The notes under the pieces were generated by a model, which was not told the DNA's origin, ran no database searches, and saw only the letters and a program-made list of their open reading frames with translations. Shown here one piece after another: positions 25,306-33,491 of a stretch of 64,000 nucleotides of DNA. Position numbers and translations under genes: made by a program. Numbering within the stretch: position 1 is the stretch's first letter; each line of letters starts with the position of its first letter. This stretch comes from Pseudomonas izuensis (GTDB lineage: Bacteria; Pseudomonadota; Gammaproteobacteria; Pseudomonadales; Pseudomonadaceae), in contig NZ_WTFT01000012.1 in assembly GCF_009861505.1 (NCBI RefSeq), positions 299,043 to 363,042 on the forward strand. The letters run 5' to 3'.

Positions 25306-27078
25306 CTAGAACTGCTCGGGGTCAAAGGCCTTGAGCGTATCGGCGCCGGTGCCGATACGGTGCAGGTGTATCGTCGTTTCGGGCAGTATACGCTCGAAGA
25401 AGAATCGGGCAGTGGCCTGCTTGGCGCGGTAGAAATCGCCATCAACCGAACCTTGCGCAAGGTGGCGCTGGGCAATGACGGCCATCTTCGCCCATTGCAG
25501 ACCGAACGCAACCAGGGCGGTCAGGTGCAGGAAATCGACCGCGCCGGCTGCCGTGGCCGTCGCATCTGCACTGCCCATATAGTCGACAGCCACCACCAGA
25601 TCACCCAAAGCAATACGCAGCGCGCGCACCTCCATCATCTCGTCGGCATGCGCGTCGCAGAACGCGTCCACCAGCGTCAGGAAGCGTTGCATCGCCCGGC
25701 CATCGTCGAGCCTGAGCTTGCGAGCCGCGAGGTCCATCGCCTGTACACCATTGGTCCCTTCATAAAGCGGTGTGATCCGCGCATCGCGCTGAAATTGTTC
25801 CATGCCCCACTCGCGGATGTAACCGTGTCCACCAAAGCACTGCATGGCCAGGCCGGTGGATTCGACAGCCTTGTCAGTGCAATAGGCCTTGATCATCGGG
25901 GTGAGCAGTCCGAGCAGGTCGCTGGCGGCCTCACGCGTGGCCGGGTCCGGGTGCTTGTGTGCCAGGTCGACCTGCAGGCCGGCCCAATAGGTCAGCGCCC
26001 TGCCCCCCTCGACGAACGCGCGCTGGGTCAGCAACATGCGTTGCACGTCAGGGTGCATCACGATCGGATCGGCCGGCTGCCCAGGCGTCACCGCGCCACC
26101 CGGTGCACGGCCCTGCAAGCGCTCGCGGGTATATCGCGCGGCATTCTGATACGCCACCGAGGCCAGGCTAAGCCCCTGGACGCCGACCGCCAGGCGAGCG
26201 CTGTTCATCATCACGAACATGACGCGCAGGCCTTGATGCGGCTGGCCGATCAGGTAACCGGTGGCGCCGTCATAATTCATCACGCAGGTCGGGTTGCCGT
26301 GGATGCCCATTTTCTCTTCCAGGGAACCGCAACGCACCGCGTTGCGTTTGCCCAGCGAGCCATCGGCGTTGACCTGGAATTTCGGCACGATGAACAGGCT
26401 GATGCCCTTCACGCCCGGCGGTGCGTCAGGCAGGCGGGCAAGGACGAGATGGATGATGTTTTCCGCCAGGTCATGTTCGCCGGCGGAGATGAAGATCTTC
26501 GTCCCGGTGATGTGGTAGCTGCCATCCTCCCGAGGTTCGGCGCGGGTGCGCAACAGACCCAGGTCGGTGCCGCAGTGCGGTTCGGTGAGGTTCATGGTGC
26601 CTGTCCAGCGCCCCTCGATCATCGGCGGCATGAACAGCGCCTTCTGTGCCTCGCTACCGCCATTGGCGATGGCATTCACCGCACCATGGCTGAGACCGGC
26701 GAACATCGAGAAAGCCAGATTGGCACTGGTCATGATTTCCCGCACGGCAATGCCCAACAGGTGCGACAACCCCTGGCCGCCGAATTCGGGCGAGGCTGTC
26801 AGGCCGGTCCAACCACTTTGCGCATAAAGCCTGTAGGCCTCGCGAAAACCTGGCGCGGTCGTCACTTCGCCTTCGACCAGCTTGCAGCCCTGATGATCGC
26901 CGACGGCATTCAGCGGCATCAGCACTTCACTGGCGAGTTTCCCGGCCTCTTCGAGGATCGCGGTGACGACATCAGGCGTGGCCTCGGCGAAGCCCGGCAG
27001 GTCCGCGTAATGCTGCACTTGCAGCAGTTCATCGAGGACAAAGCGCATGTCCCGCAGGGGTGCGTTGTAAGTTGCCAT
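25306..27078 (-). CDS. Acyl-CoA dehydrogenase, long C-terminal form
   Basis: 590-residue FAD acyl-CoA dehydrogenase. The FAD-binding middle domain TMNLTEPHCGTDLGLLRTRAEP and the C-terminal catalytic Glu in ITPLYEGTNGVQAMDLAARK are seen, plus the extra C-terminal domain typical of the ~600-residue FadE/DmdC-like class. ATG at 27078 has AAGGAGGC upstream. It follows the thiolase gene by ten bases and introduces the alpha-beta double bond in the CoA thioester made by the ligase. No ETF genes are in the window. The DmdC subgroup (methylmercaptopropionyl-CoA dehydrogenase) has similar size, so chain specificity cannot be fixed from sequence. Confidence 0.93.
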   Translation of the reverse strand: MATYNAPLRDMRFVLDELLQVQHYADLPGFAEATPDVVTAILEEAGKLASEVLMPLNAVGDHQGCKLVEGEVTTAPGFREAYRLYAQSGWTGLTASPEFGGQGLSHLLGIAVREIMTSANLAFSMFAGLSHGAVNAIANGGSEAQKALFMPPMIEGRWTGTMNLTEPHCGTDLGLLRTRAEPREDGSYHITGTKIFISAGEHDLAENIIHLVLARLPDAPPGVKGISLFIVPKFQVNADGSLGKRNAVRCGSLEEKMGIHGNPTCVMNYDGATGYLIGQPHQGLRVMFVMMNSARLAVGVQGLSLASVAYQNAARYTRERLQGRAPGGAVTPGQPADPIVMHPDVQRMLLTQRAFVEGGRALTYWAGLQVDLAHKHPDPATREAASDLLGLLTPMIKAYCTDKAVESTGLAMQCFGGHGYIREWGMEQFQRDARITPLYEGTNGVQAMDLAARKLRLDDGRAMQRFLTLVDAFCDAHADEMMEVRALRIALGDLVVAVDYMGSADATATAAGAVDFLHLTALVAFGLQWAKMAVIAQRHLAQGSVDGDFYRAKQATARFFFERILPETTIHLHRIGTGADTLKAFDPEQF

Positions 27079-27088
27079 GGTCGCCTCC

Positions 27089-28288
27089 TTATAGACGTTC
27101 GATCACGACAGCCAGCCCCTGGCCGACGCCAATGCACAGGCTGACCACGGCGTAGCGGCCACCACGGCGCTCCAATTCCCGCAGCGCGGTCAGCGCCAGG
27201 CGCGCACCGGAAGCCCCCAGCGGATGGCCGAGGGCAATGGCGCCGCCGTTGGGATTGATACGCGGGTCGTCGGCACGCAAGTCGAGCAGGTGCAAACAGC
27301 CCAGCACCTGAACGGCGAAGGCTTCGTTGATCTCGATCAGGTCCATGTCTGCCAGGCTCAGGCCGGCACGCTCCAGCGCCTTGGGAATGGCGAAGGCCGG
27401 ACCAATACCCATCACCCGAGGTTCAACGCCACTGGCCGCACCGGCCAGGATCCGCCCACGCGGCTGGACGCCATGGCGCTCACCCAGGGCACGGCTGCCG
27501 ATCAGCAAGGCCGCGGCACCATCGTTGATGCCCGAGGCATTGCCGGCGGTGACGACACCTCCCTCGAACAACGGCTTGAGCCTGGCCAGATCCTCGGCGC
27601 TGGCCTGCGGACGTGGATGCTCATCGGCCGCCACGGTGACCGTGCCCTTGCGCCCGGCCGGCGCCTGCACGGTAAGGATTTCATCGGCGAAGAAACCGTC
27701 GGCCAACGCCTTCGCATAGCGCTGCTGGGAGGCCAGGGCGAAAGCGTCGGCCGCCTCGCGTCCGATGCCGTAGTCATGGGCAACGTTATCGGCGGTTTCC
27801 GGCATGGTGTCGTCGCCGTACTGCGCATTGACCTTCGGATTGGGGAAGCGCGCACCGATGGTGGTATCGAAGAGCTTCGCGTCACGGCTGTAAGCAGACT
27901 CGCTCTTGCTCAACACAAAGGGCGCCCGGCTCATGCTTTCCACACCACCGGCCAGGTACAACTCGCCCTCGCCGCACGTGACTGCGCGGGCCGCGTCGAG
28001 AACGGCGGCCAGGCCGCTGGCGCACAGACGATTGACGGTCTGCCCGGGCACGCTGACTGGTAGCCCCGCTGCCAGCAGTGCGTTGCGCGCGACGTTGCGG
28101 CTGTCTTCGCCAGCCTGATTGGTGCAGCCGAGGATCACGTCCTCGATCTGCCCGGCAGAAAACGCCGAGCGCTCCACCAGGGCACGGATCAGTTGGGCGG
28201 CCAGATCATCCGGGCGAACCGGCGCCAGGCCACCGCCATGGCGACCGAAAGGCGTGCGCAAACCATCGTAGATATAAGCGTCGAGCAT
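27089..28288 (-). CDS. Acetyl-CoA C-acyltransferase (thiolase), PcaF-like
   Basis: 399-residue degradative thiolase. The nucleophile is Cys89 in TVNRLCASGLAAV, with His355 in GGAIALGHPLGASGAR and Cys385 in SLCIGVGQG as the acid/base pair. The N-terminal layout resembles 3-oxoadipyl-CoA thiolase (PcaF). ATG at 28288 follows AAGGAAC. It is first in the minus-strand arm, and one IclR-type operator lies 22 bases upstream of its start. It cleaves the 3-ketoacyl-CoA at the end of the pathway. Confidence 0.93.
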   Translation of the reverse strand: MLDAYIYDGLRTPFGRHGGGLAPVRPDDLAAQLIRALVERSAFSAGQIEDVILGCTNQAGEDSRNVARNALLAAGLPVSVPGQTVNRLCASGLAAVLDAARAVTCGEGELYLAGGVESMSRAPFVLSKSESAYSRDAKLFDTTIGARFPNPKVNAQYGDDTMPETADNVAHDYGIGREAADAFALASQQRYAKALADGFFADEILTVQAPAGRKGTVTVAADEHPRPQASAEDLARLKPLFEGGVVTAGNASGINDGAAALLIGSRALGERHGVQPRGRILAGAASGVEPRVMGIGPAFAIPKALERAGLSLADMDLIEINEAFAVQVLGCLHLLDLRADDPRINPNGGAIALGHPLGASGARLALTALRELERRGGRYAVVSLCIGVGQGLAVVIERL

Positions 28289-28309
28289 GTTCTGTTCCTT
28301 TTATTTTTG

Positions 28310-28325
28310 TTTCGCACAGCGGAAC
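28310..28325. promoter_or_regulatory. Candidate IclR operator, site 1
   Basis: TTTCGCACAGCGGAAC, a pseudo-palindrome 22 bases upstream of the thiolase start. Its reverse complement matches site 2 (28426-28441) at 15 of 16 positions. Confidence 0.6.
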
Positions 28326-28425
28326 TGTGTTTTGATTTTTTATAAAGCCTACGCAAGTTCGTTCACCATTTGCAATCGATGGTGAAGTTTTACGACCAGA
28401 GAGAATTGAACCGATGGCTTTAATT

Positions 28426-28441
28426 GTTCCGCAGTGCGAAA
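28426..28441. promoter_or_regulatory. Candidate IclR operator, site 2
   Basis: GTTCCGCAGTGCGAAA, inverted near-copy of site 1, 92 bases before the IclR start codon. The pattern TTYCGCAnnGCGGAA is like known IclR-family sites. Confidence 0.6.
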
Positions 28442-28532
28442 CTACGTTCTATTTTATTGACTATCGCTTTTTGCCTGTGCCAGCATCCGGCCGGCGATCG
28501 GCGAGCCACCTTCCGACGTACGAGGAATGACC

Positions 28533-29351
28533 ATGACCAAGCGCAATGTTTTCGACACCGAACTCGACCAGCAAACCCTGGAAGAAGACCGCCAGTTCGT
28601 CACCGCCCTCGCCCGCGGGCTGGAACTGTTGCGCTGCTTTGGCCCGGGCGAGCGCTTGCTGGGCAATCAGGAGCTGGTCGTGCGCAGTGGCTTGCCGAAA
28701 GCCACGGTGTCGCGCCTGACCTACACCCTCGTGCGCCTGGGCTACCTGCAATACATCGCGAGCATGGGTAAATACGCCCTCGACACCGGCGTGCTCGCCC
28801 TCGGCTATGCACATCTGAGCGGACTGGACATTCGGCGGGCGGCACGACCGCTGATGGCGGAACTCGCCGAACAGACCCAGAGTTCGGTGTCACTCGGCGC
28901 GCGCGACCGCCTGAGCATGGTCTACATCGACAACTGCCAGGGCAGCGGCCCGCTGACCCTGCGCCTGGACATCGGCGCACGCATACCCTTGGCGACCACC
29001 GCCATGGGCCGCGCCTACCTCGCCGCATTGCCGGAACAGGAGCGGGACTTGCTCCTCGACCAACTGCGCGCCCGCGACCAGGCGCAATGGCCGGCGATTC
29101 GCGAAGAACTGGAAAAAGCCTTCCGCCAGTACCAGGACCAGGGTTTCTGCCTGTCCCTCGGGGGCTGGGAGAAGGACATCAACGCCGTCGGCGTTCCACT
29201 CATAAAACCTGACGGCTCCGGCGTCGTCGCCTTCAGCTGCGGTGGCCCGGCATTCGCCCTGCGCCAGCACATGCTGGAAGACGATCTGGGGCCGCGCCTT
29301 TCGCACATGGTGCGCAATGTCCAAGCCAATCTGGGCCGACAATTCCAATAA
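28533..29351 (+). CDS. IclR-family transcriptional regulator
   Basis: 272 residues. Winged helix-turn-helix at about 20-85 (FVTALARGLELLRCFGPGERLLGNQELVVRSGLPKATVSRLTYTLVRLGYLQY), then the IclR ligand domain (SVSLGARDRLSMVYID, TTAMGRAYLAALPEQ). ATG at 28533 is chosen because GAGGA is six bases upstream; the ATG at 28527 touches it. Divergent from the thiolase operon and upstream of the ligase genes, it is the natural master regulator of both arms through the two 16-bp sites. PcaR/PobR-type members respond to aromatic or dicarboxylic intermediates. Confidence 0.93.
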   Translation: MTKRNVFDTELDQQTLEEDRQFVTALARGLELLRCFGPGERLLGNQELVVRSGLPKATVSRLTYTLVRLGYLQYIASMGKYALDTGVLALGYAHLSGLDIRRAARPLMAELAEQTQSSVSLGARDRLSMVYIDNCQGSGPLTLRLDIGARIPLATTAMGRAYLAALPEQERDLLLDQLRARDQAQWPAIREELEKAFRQYQDQGFCLSLGGWEKDINAVGVPLIKPDGSGVVAFSCGGPAFALRQHMLEDDLGPRLSHMVRNVQANLGRQFQ

Positions 29352-29361
29352 GAGGTCATGC

Positions 29362-29469
29362 ATGATCAACGATCAGGAAACACTCAACCGGTTACTCGAC
29401 AACGTGTCGCGTTGCGTATGCCAGCGCCCGCAACCTCATTCGACGTGCGGGGCAAACGTGAAATGCTGA
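29362..29469 (+). pseudogene. Acyl-CoA dehydrogenase N-terminal remnant / leader frame
   Basis: 35-codon frame from ATG 29362, with AGAGG six bases upstream. Its first 17 residues (MINDQETLNRLLDNVSR) look like the N-terminus of an acyl-CoA dehydrogenase, where FVRERLxP would normally follow; here the reading turns into CVCQRPQPHST and stops. The TGA at 29467-29469 overlaps the ligase ATG at 29463 (ATGCTGA). I read it as the stump of a second dehydrogenase gene joined to the ligase gene by a deletion, now acting as a translated leader. The family assignment rests on a short match. Confidence 0.5.
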
Positions 29470-31007
29470 CGCGTGAAGACGTACTCGCCGGCCTGCCGGA
29501 TTACCTGCATCAGATCATCGAACGCCATCCCTCCAGCCACGACCACAAAGCGGCGCTGTATGAGTGTGGGCAAACGATCAGCTACGGCGAGTTGCGCGAG
29601 GCGGTCGTTCGCCTGGCCGAGCAGTTCGAAAGCGACGGCATCCGCGCTGGCGATCGGGTCATGCTGGTCGCCGAGAACAGCTGTCTGCTGGTGGCTTCCG
29701 TTCTCGCACTCAGTCGCCTGCACGCCTGGTCCGTGGTCGTGAATGCGCGATTGTCGGAGGGCGAGATCGACAACATTCTCGCCCATTGCAGCGCCCGTCG
29801 GGTCTTGTACGGCAGCGCCGTATCGAAGGATGCCGCGGCCCATGGCGAGCGCGCCGGGGCGCAGTTGCGCATGGCGGCTGGCCTGGGCAGCTACCACCTC
29901 GGACCGCTGAACGAGCATTGCCAGCCCGAGCCTGTAGAGAACGACCCAGCGCGCCAGGTCGCGATCATGATCTACACCACCGGCACCACCGGCGCGCCCA
30001 AGGGCGTGATGCTGACCCACCGCAACCTGCTTTACATCGCCCACTCCGCCAGCCTGTTGCGTCAGCTGTGCAACGAGGACCGTGTCTACGCGGTGCTACC
30101 GATTTCCCACGTCTACGGCTTGTCGGCCGTGTGTCTCGCCACGCTGTTCGCCGGCGCCGCGCTGCAGCTGGAAGCGCGCTTCGACCCGCCCGAGCTGGCC
30201 CGCGCCCTGCGTGATGACGGCATTACCCTGATGCAGGGCGTGCCGACCATGTACGCCCGGCTGCTTGAGCTGGCGGACGCCGGCCACATCGAGCTGCACG
30301 CACCGCAATTGCGCTTCATGTATGCCGGTGGATCACCGCTGGACATGACGCTGAAAACTGCCGTCGAACAGCGGTTCGGCCTGCCCCTGCACAATGGCTA
30401 TGGCATGACCGAGAGCTCGCCGACGATCAGCCAGACGCGCATCGACGCCCCGCGCGGCGATACCTCCGTTGGCCTGCCGATTCCCGGCCTGGAAACTCGC
30501 CTGATGAACAACGACCGCAGCGCCTGCGTCGCGCGAGGAGAAGTCGGCGAACTGTGGGTACGCGGTCCCAATGTGATGAAGGGCTACTACCGTGCGCCAG
30601 ACAAGACCGGGGAAGTCCTGGCGGCAGATGGCTGGCTGAACACCGGCGACATGGCACGCCTGGACAGCGATGGCGCGCTATTCATCGTTGGGCGCAGCAA
30701 GGAGTTGATCATTCGCTCCGGCTTCAACGTGTATCCCCCCGAGGTCGAGGCCGTCATAGCGTCCTTTCCGGGCGTGGTGATCGCCGCTGTCGTCGGTCGC
30801 CCGGTGGAAGGTAATGAAGAGGTCGTGGCATTCGTTCAAGTCGCGAATCGCCCGTCATTCGATGTCGCTGACTTGAGGCTCTTCCTGGTTGAGCGCCTTT
30901 CTCCCTACAAGCGCCCCAGCCACATCCACGTGCTCGACAGCCTTCCTGCCACCGCGTCTGGCAAGGTGTTGAAGCATCAACTGAAGCTATTGGCCGAAGC
31001 GAACTGA
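29463..31007 (+). CDS. Acyl-CoA ligase (AMP-forming)
   Basis: 514-residue adenylate-forming ligase. P-loop-like motif IYTTGTTGAPKGVMLTH (about 170-186), A5 motif NGYGMTESSP, A7 GWLNTGDMARLDSDG, A8 hinge GRSKELIIRSGFNVYPPEVE and A10 lysine in PATASGKVLK. It activates a carboxylic acid with ATP and CoA. Start ATG 29463 is coupled to the stop of the short frame 29362-29469; ATG 29419 is an in-frame alternative but lacks a ribosome site. The frame upstream of that has no family similarity. First committed step of the 16-31 kb pathway; substrate unknown. Confidence 0.92.
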   Translation: MLTREDVLAGLPDYLHQIIERHPSSHDHKAALYECGQTISYGELREAVVRLAEQFESDGIRAGDRVMLVAENSCLLVASVLALSRLHAWSVVVNARLSEGEIDNILAHCSARRVLYGSAVSKDAAAHGERAGAQLRMAAGLGSYHLGPLNEHCQPEPVENDPARQVAIMIYTTGTTGAPKGVMLTHRNLLYIAHSASLLRQLCNEDRVYAVLPISHVYGLSAVCLATLFAGAALQLEARFDPPELARALRDDGITLMQGVPTMYARLLELADAGHIELHAPQLRFMYAGGSPLDMTLKTAVEQRFGLPLHNGYGMTESSPTISQTRIDAPRGDTSVGLPIPGLETRLMNNDRSACVARGEVGELWVRGPNVMKGYYRAPDKTGEVLAADGWLNTGDMARLDSDGALFIVGRSKELIIRSGFNVYPPEVEAVIASFPGVVIAAVVGRPVEGNEEVVAFVQVANRPSFDVADLRLFLVERLSPYKRPSHIHVLDSLPATASGKVLKHQLKLLAEAN

Positions 31008-31017
31008 GCCCGGCCAT

Positions 31018-31047
31018 TGACGAGGCTCTCGCAAAAGAGCCTCGTCA
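31018..31047 (+). terminator. Hairpin terminator after ligase gene
   Basis: Twelve-base arms TGACGAGGCTCT and AGAGCCTCGTCA with loop CGCAAA, 11 bases after the ligase stop; no strong T-run. Confidence 0.7.
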
Positions 31048-31098
31048 CGAAGCTGCTTCTTGATCAATCAGCCCCCTTCAACACTTGCAGGCGTTCCC

Positions 31099-31410
31099 AT
31101 GAAACGACTGATCGAAATCCCGATAAACCGCCTGCCCGCCGAAGGACAGCGCATCTTGCTACGCCATGAAGAAAAGTCGGTTCTGCTATTGAATGTCGCC
31201 GGCACCTTCCACGCCATCGACGACAGTTGCCCGCACAGCGGCGCTTCCCTGTTTGCCGGCAAACTGCAAGGGAACATGCTGCAATGCCCGGCCCATGGGC
31301 TGCGTTTCAACCTCGACAAAGGTTGTCCGGCCGCGAAAGGACTGGAGGTGAGAACCTATCCAATCGACCGGCAAGGCGAGATCTGTATCGTGAATCTGTC
31401 CGGGTCTTGA
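31099..31410 (+). CDS. Rieske [2Fe-2S] ferredoxin
   Basis: 103-residue Rieske protein. Cluster ligands C44-P-H46 and C63-PA-H66 are in DSCPHSGASLF and LQCPAHGLRF. This is the size of the soluble ferredoxin of a Rieske dioxygenase or of NirD-like proteins. ATG at 31099; ribosome site weak (CAGG). No oxygenase or reductase gene is nearby, so its electron partner must be elsewhere, or it is left over from a former pathway. It lies after the ligase terminator and is followed by the converging Ldh2 gene. Confidence 0.9.
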   Translation: MKRLIEIPINRLPAEGQRILLRHEEKSVLLLNVAGTFHAIDDSCPHSGASLFAGKLQGNMLQCPAHGLRFNLDKGCPAAKGLEVRTYPIDRQGEICIVNLSGS

Positions 31411-31488
31411 GCCACTCGGTGAGCAAACCTAAAGGCCATTTGGCGATCATCTAACGCCCCTATCCCGGTGAACAATCGCGAGCCAACT

Positions 31489-32496
31489 CTATTCCACCTG
31501 CGCCTTGAACGCGTCGTACGCCGATAACGGCAGGCTGATGCCCTCGCGGACCGCACGGGCATAGGCTTGCTCTTTGGCCTTGCCCGGCAGGTAAACGCCC
31601 AAGGCTTCAAGCCGCGTCATCTGCTCGCCCAGCCGTGAGGCAAAGCACTCGTCCAGCAACCTGGGAGCAATGCCAATCACCAGCAAGCCAGCCCCCGGGG
31701 ATTCGCTGCCGGCACGGAAATCTGCTGCATCCAGCGACCAATTGGCCCCCGTCAAACCCGCCGCGAGCACCTCGACCATCAACGCGATGTTGGCGCCGCG
31801 ACCGCCCCCGAATGCCAGCAACGTCCCGTGCAGTGCCTCCCGCGCGCTGCGCGTTTCATTGCCTTGTGCATCAACCGCCCAGCCTGCCGGTATCGCCTCC
31901 CCCGCTTCAGCGGCCCGAAGCAGGTTTACGTAGGCCGTGGCGCTGCTGGCTTGGTCAATCGCCAGTAAACGACCCGCAGCACTGGCGGCGGCAAATGCGA
32001 TGGGGTTGGTGGAGTACAGCGGCCGGCTCTGGCCCGCCACGGTGAGCAGCGGTGAGCCATTGGTGAACGCCAACGCGACCAGCCCCTCGCGCGCCAGGCG
32101 ACGGGTGTAATAGCCCAACTCGCCACAGGTGAAAGCGTTGAACTGCGCAAACAGGGCGATACCCAGTTGATGCGCATTGCTGCACAGCACTGGGAAAGCG
32201 CGATCGAACCCCAGTTGCGCGATGCCTTGGGCCGCGTCGCAGCGGATCATGGCCGGCGCGACCTGGGTCACGAGGGGCTCGGCAGCCATGGCGATTCGGC
32301 CGGTGGCAAAGCCGCTGAGGTAGTCAGGCAAATGGCCGAAACCGACTTCATGTTGGCCATGGGCCTGGGCTGATACCGTGGCATTGGCAAGCGCCGAGGC
32401 CACGGCGTAGCTGGTGCCGTGGGCAAGGCAGAGCTGTTGTGCGAAGGTGGTGGCATCGGTCAGAGACAGGCGCTTGTAGGGTTTGTCGTCGTCCAT
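31489..32496 (-). CDS. Ldh2/malate dehydrogenase-like NAD(P) oxidoreductase
   Basis: 335-residue member of the Ldh2 family (non-Rossmann NAD(P) enzymes: malate, ureidoglycolate, 2,3-diketogulonate and delta1-piperideine/pyrroline-2-carboxylate reductases). The helix with the active-site His is AQAHGQHEVGFGHLPDYL (about 44-61); the nucleotide loop is in NGSPLLTVAGQSRPLYSTNPIAFA and FGGGRGANIALMVEVLA. ATG at 32496 has only a weak ribosome site. It is last in the TetR-controlled operon, 100 bases after the ABC binding protein gene. With a demethylase-like and amino-acid transporter set, an imino-acid or 2-oxo-acid reductase role is the best guess. Confidence 0.85.
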   Translation of the reverse strand: MDDDKPYKRLSLTDATTFAQQLCLAHGTSYAVASALANATVSAQAHGQHEVGFGHLPDYLSGFATGRIAMAAEPLVTQVAPAMIRCDAAQGIAQLGFDRAFPVLCSNAHQLGIALFAQFNAFTCGELGYYTRRLAREGLVALAFTNGSPLLTVAGQSRPLYSTNPIAFAAASAAGRLLAIDQASSATAYVNLLRAAEAGEAIPAGWAVDAQGNETRSAREALHGTLLAFGGGRGANIALMVEVLAAGLTGANWSLDAADFRAGSESPGAGLLVIGIAPRLLDECFASRLGEQMTRLEALGVYLPGKAKEQAYARAVREGISLPLSAYDAFKAQVE

Positions 32497-32542
32497 GGTG
32501 GCTTCAGTGTTCTCGGATTGTAGGTGTGCCGCAGCTTGAGAA

Positions 32543-32574
32543 CCTGCAGGAGCAGCTTTAGCCGCTCCTGCAGG
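32543..32574. repeat. Short REP-like hairpin
   Basis: CCTGCAGGAGC and GCTCCTGCAGG around a ten-base loop, between the binding-protein and Ldh2 genes; may trim downstream expression. Confidence 0.75.
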
Positions 32575-32599
32575 ATTTGTGTCGTTCAGTTGATTATCT

Positions 32600-33433
32600 T
32601 TACTGAATCATCCTCGGCTCACCCACCTGCGCAGCCTCGCGGTCCAGGCCAAACGAAGCGAGGATTTCAGCGATTTCGCCCGAGGCATGCAAGGCCTGGA
32701 TGTTCTTGCCCAGCGCCTCGCCCAAGGCTGCGTTGGTCCTGGTGTACGGGAAGGCGCTCTGCCCAGGCTCAAGCGTGGCCTTGACCCGTTGATCGGGCTC
32801 GGACACCTTGATGCTCTTGCCGGGGTACGCGCCCTTCTGCTGCGAAGAAACCCCCACCGCGAAGCTGTCCGCGCCGACCTGGATGCGCTTGGACGCCAGG
32901 TCCTGGGCCATGGCCACCGGGTTCGGGTAGAGCACCAGATTATCGCCAAAAGCCTTCTTCAAATCGTCCACCCACAGGTAGCCCTGCACGGTGCCGATGC
33001 GCTTGCCGTCCAGTTCGGAAATCTTCGTGTAACCCTCATCCGAAATAATGCCCATCACGTCCAGGTACAACGGTGCCGACAACCCCAACGCCTTGCTGCG
33101 CTCTGCCGTGCGGTACCAGTCACCGATGCCGACATCGGCGCGCTTTGCCACCACCGCCTGCACCACCGCTGCGGTGTCCACCACCATGGTCTTGACCTTC
33201 AGGCATTCGCGCTCGGCGATGCGCTTGATGATCTCGCCATCCACACCGCTCAACTGGTTGTTCGGCCCCGGTATCGAGTAAGGCGGGAAGACATACGCCG
33301 CCACGGTCAGCACACCCGGCGTAATGGTTTCAAACTGGTTCGCCGGGGTGCATTCGGCCAGGGCGTACGGCGCGCCGGCCAGGGTCGAACACAAGAACAT
33401 CCAACGGGTAAAATGTTTGAATGAGCGAGTCAT
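32600..33433 (-). CDS. Polar amino-acid-type ABC substrate-binding protein
   Basis: 277-residue periplasmic protein of SBP family 3. Signal peptide MTRSFKHFTRWMFLCSTLAGAPYALA, then LTVAAYVFPPYSIPG, GVDGEIIKRIAERECLKV and RADVGIGDWYRTAERSKALG, the ligand-cleft segments of the family. ATG at 33433 follows AAGGTGAC. It belongs to the operon with two HisM/GlnP-type permeases and an ATPase. Because the catabolic enzymes upstream are DddP-like and demethylase-like, the ligand may be a betaine, a DMSP-like zwitterion or an N-methylated amino acid rather than a plain amino acid. Confidence 0.92.
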   Translation of the reverse strand: MTRSFKHFTRWMFLCSTLAGAPYALAECTPANQFETITPGVLTVAAYVFPPYSIPGPNNQLSGVDGEIIKRIAERECLKVKTMVVDTAAVVQAVVAKRADVGIGDWYRTAERSKALGLSAPLYLDVMGIISDEGYTKISELDGKRIGTVQGYLWVDDLKKAFGDNLVLYPNPVAMAQDLASKRIQVGADSFAVGVSSQQKGAYPGKSIKVSEPDQRVKATLEPGQSAFPYTRTNAALGEALGKNIQALHASGEIAEILASFGLDREAAQVGEPRMIQ

Positions 33434-33491
33434 CACGTCACCTTTGCAATAAGAGAGCAGCAGCCGAAAACGGCGTGAGTGGCATTTGTTG

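Noticed and set aside
25162..27144. 660-codon plus-strand frame over the acyl-CoA dehydrogenase
   Set aside because: Antisense shadow; begins inside the AraC gene and has no ribosome site.
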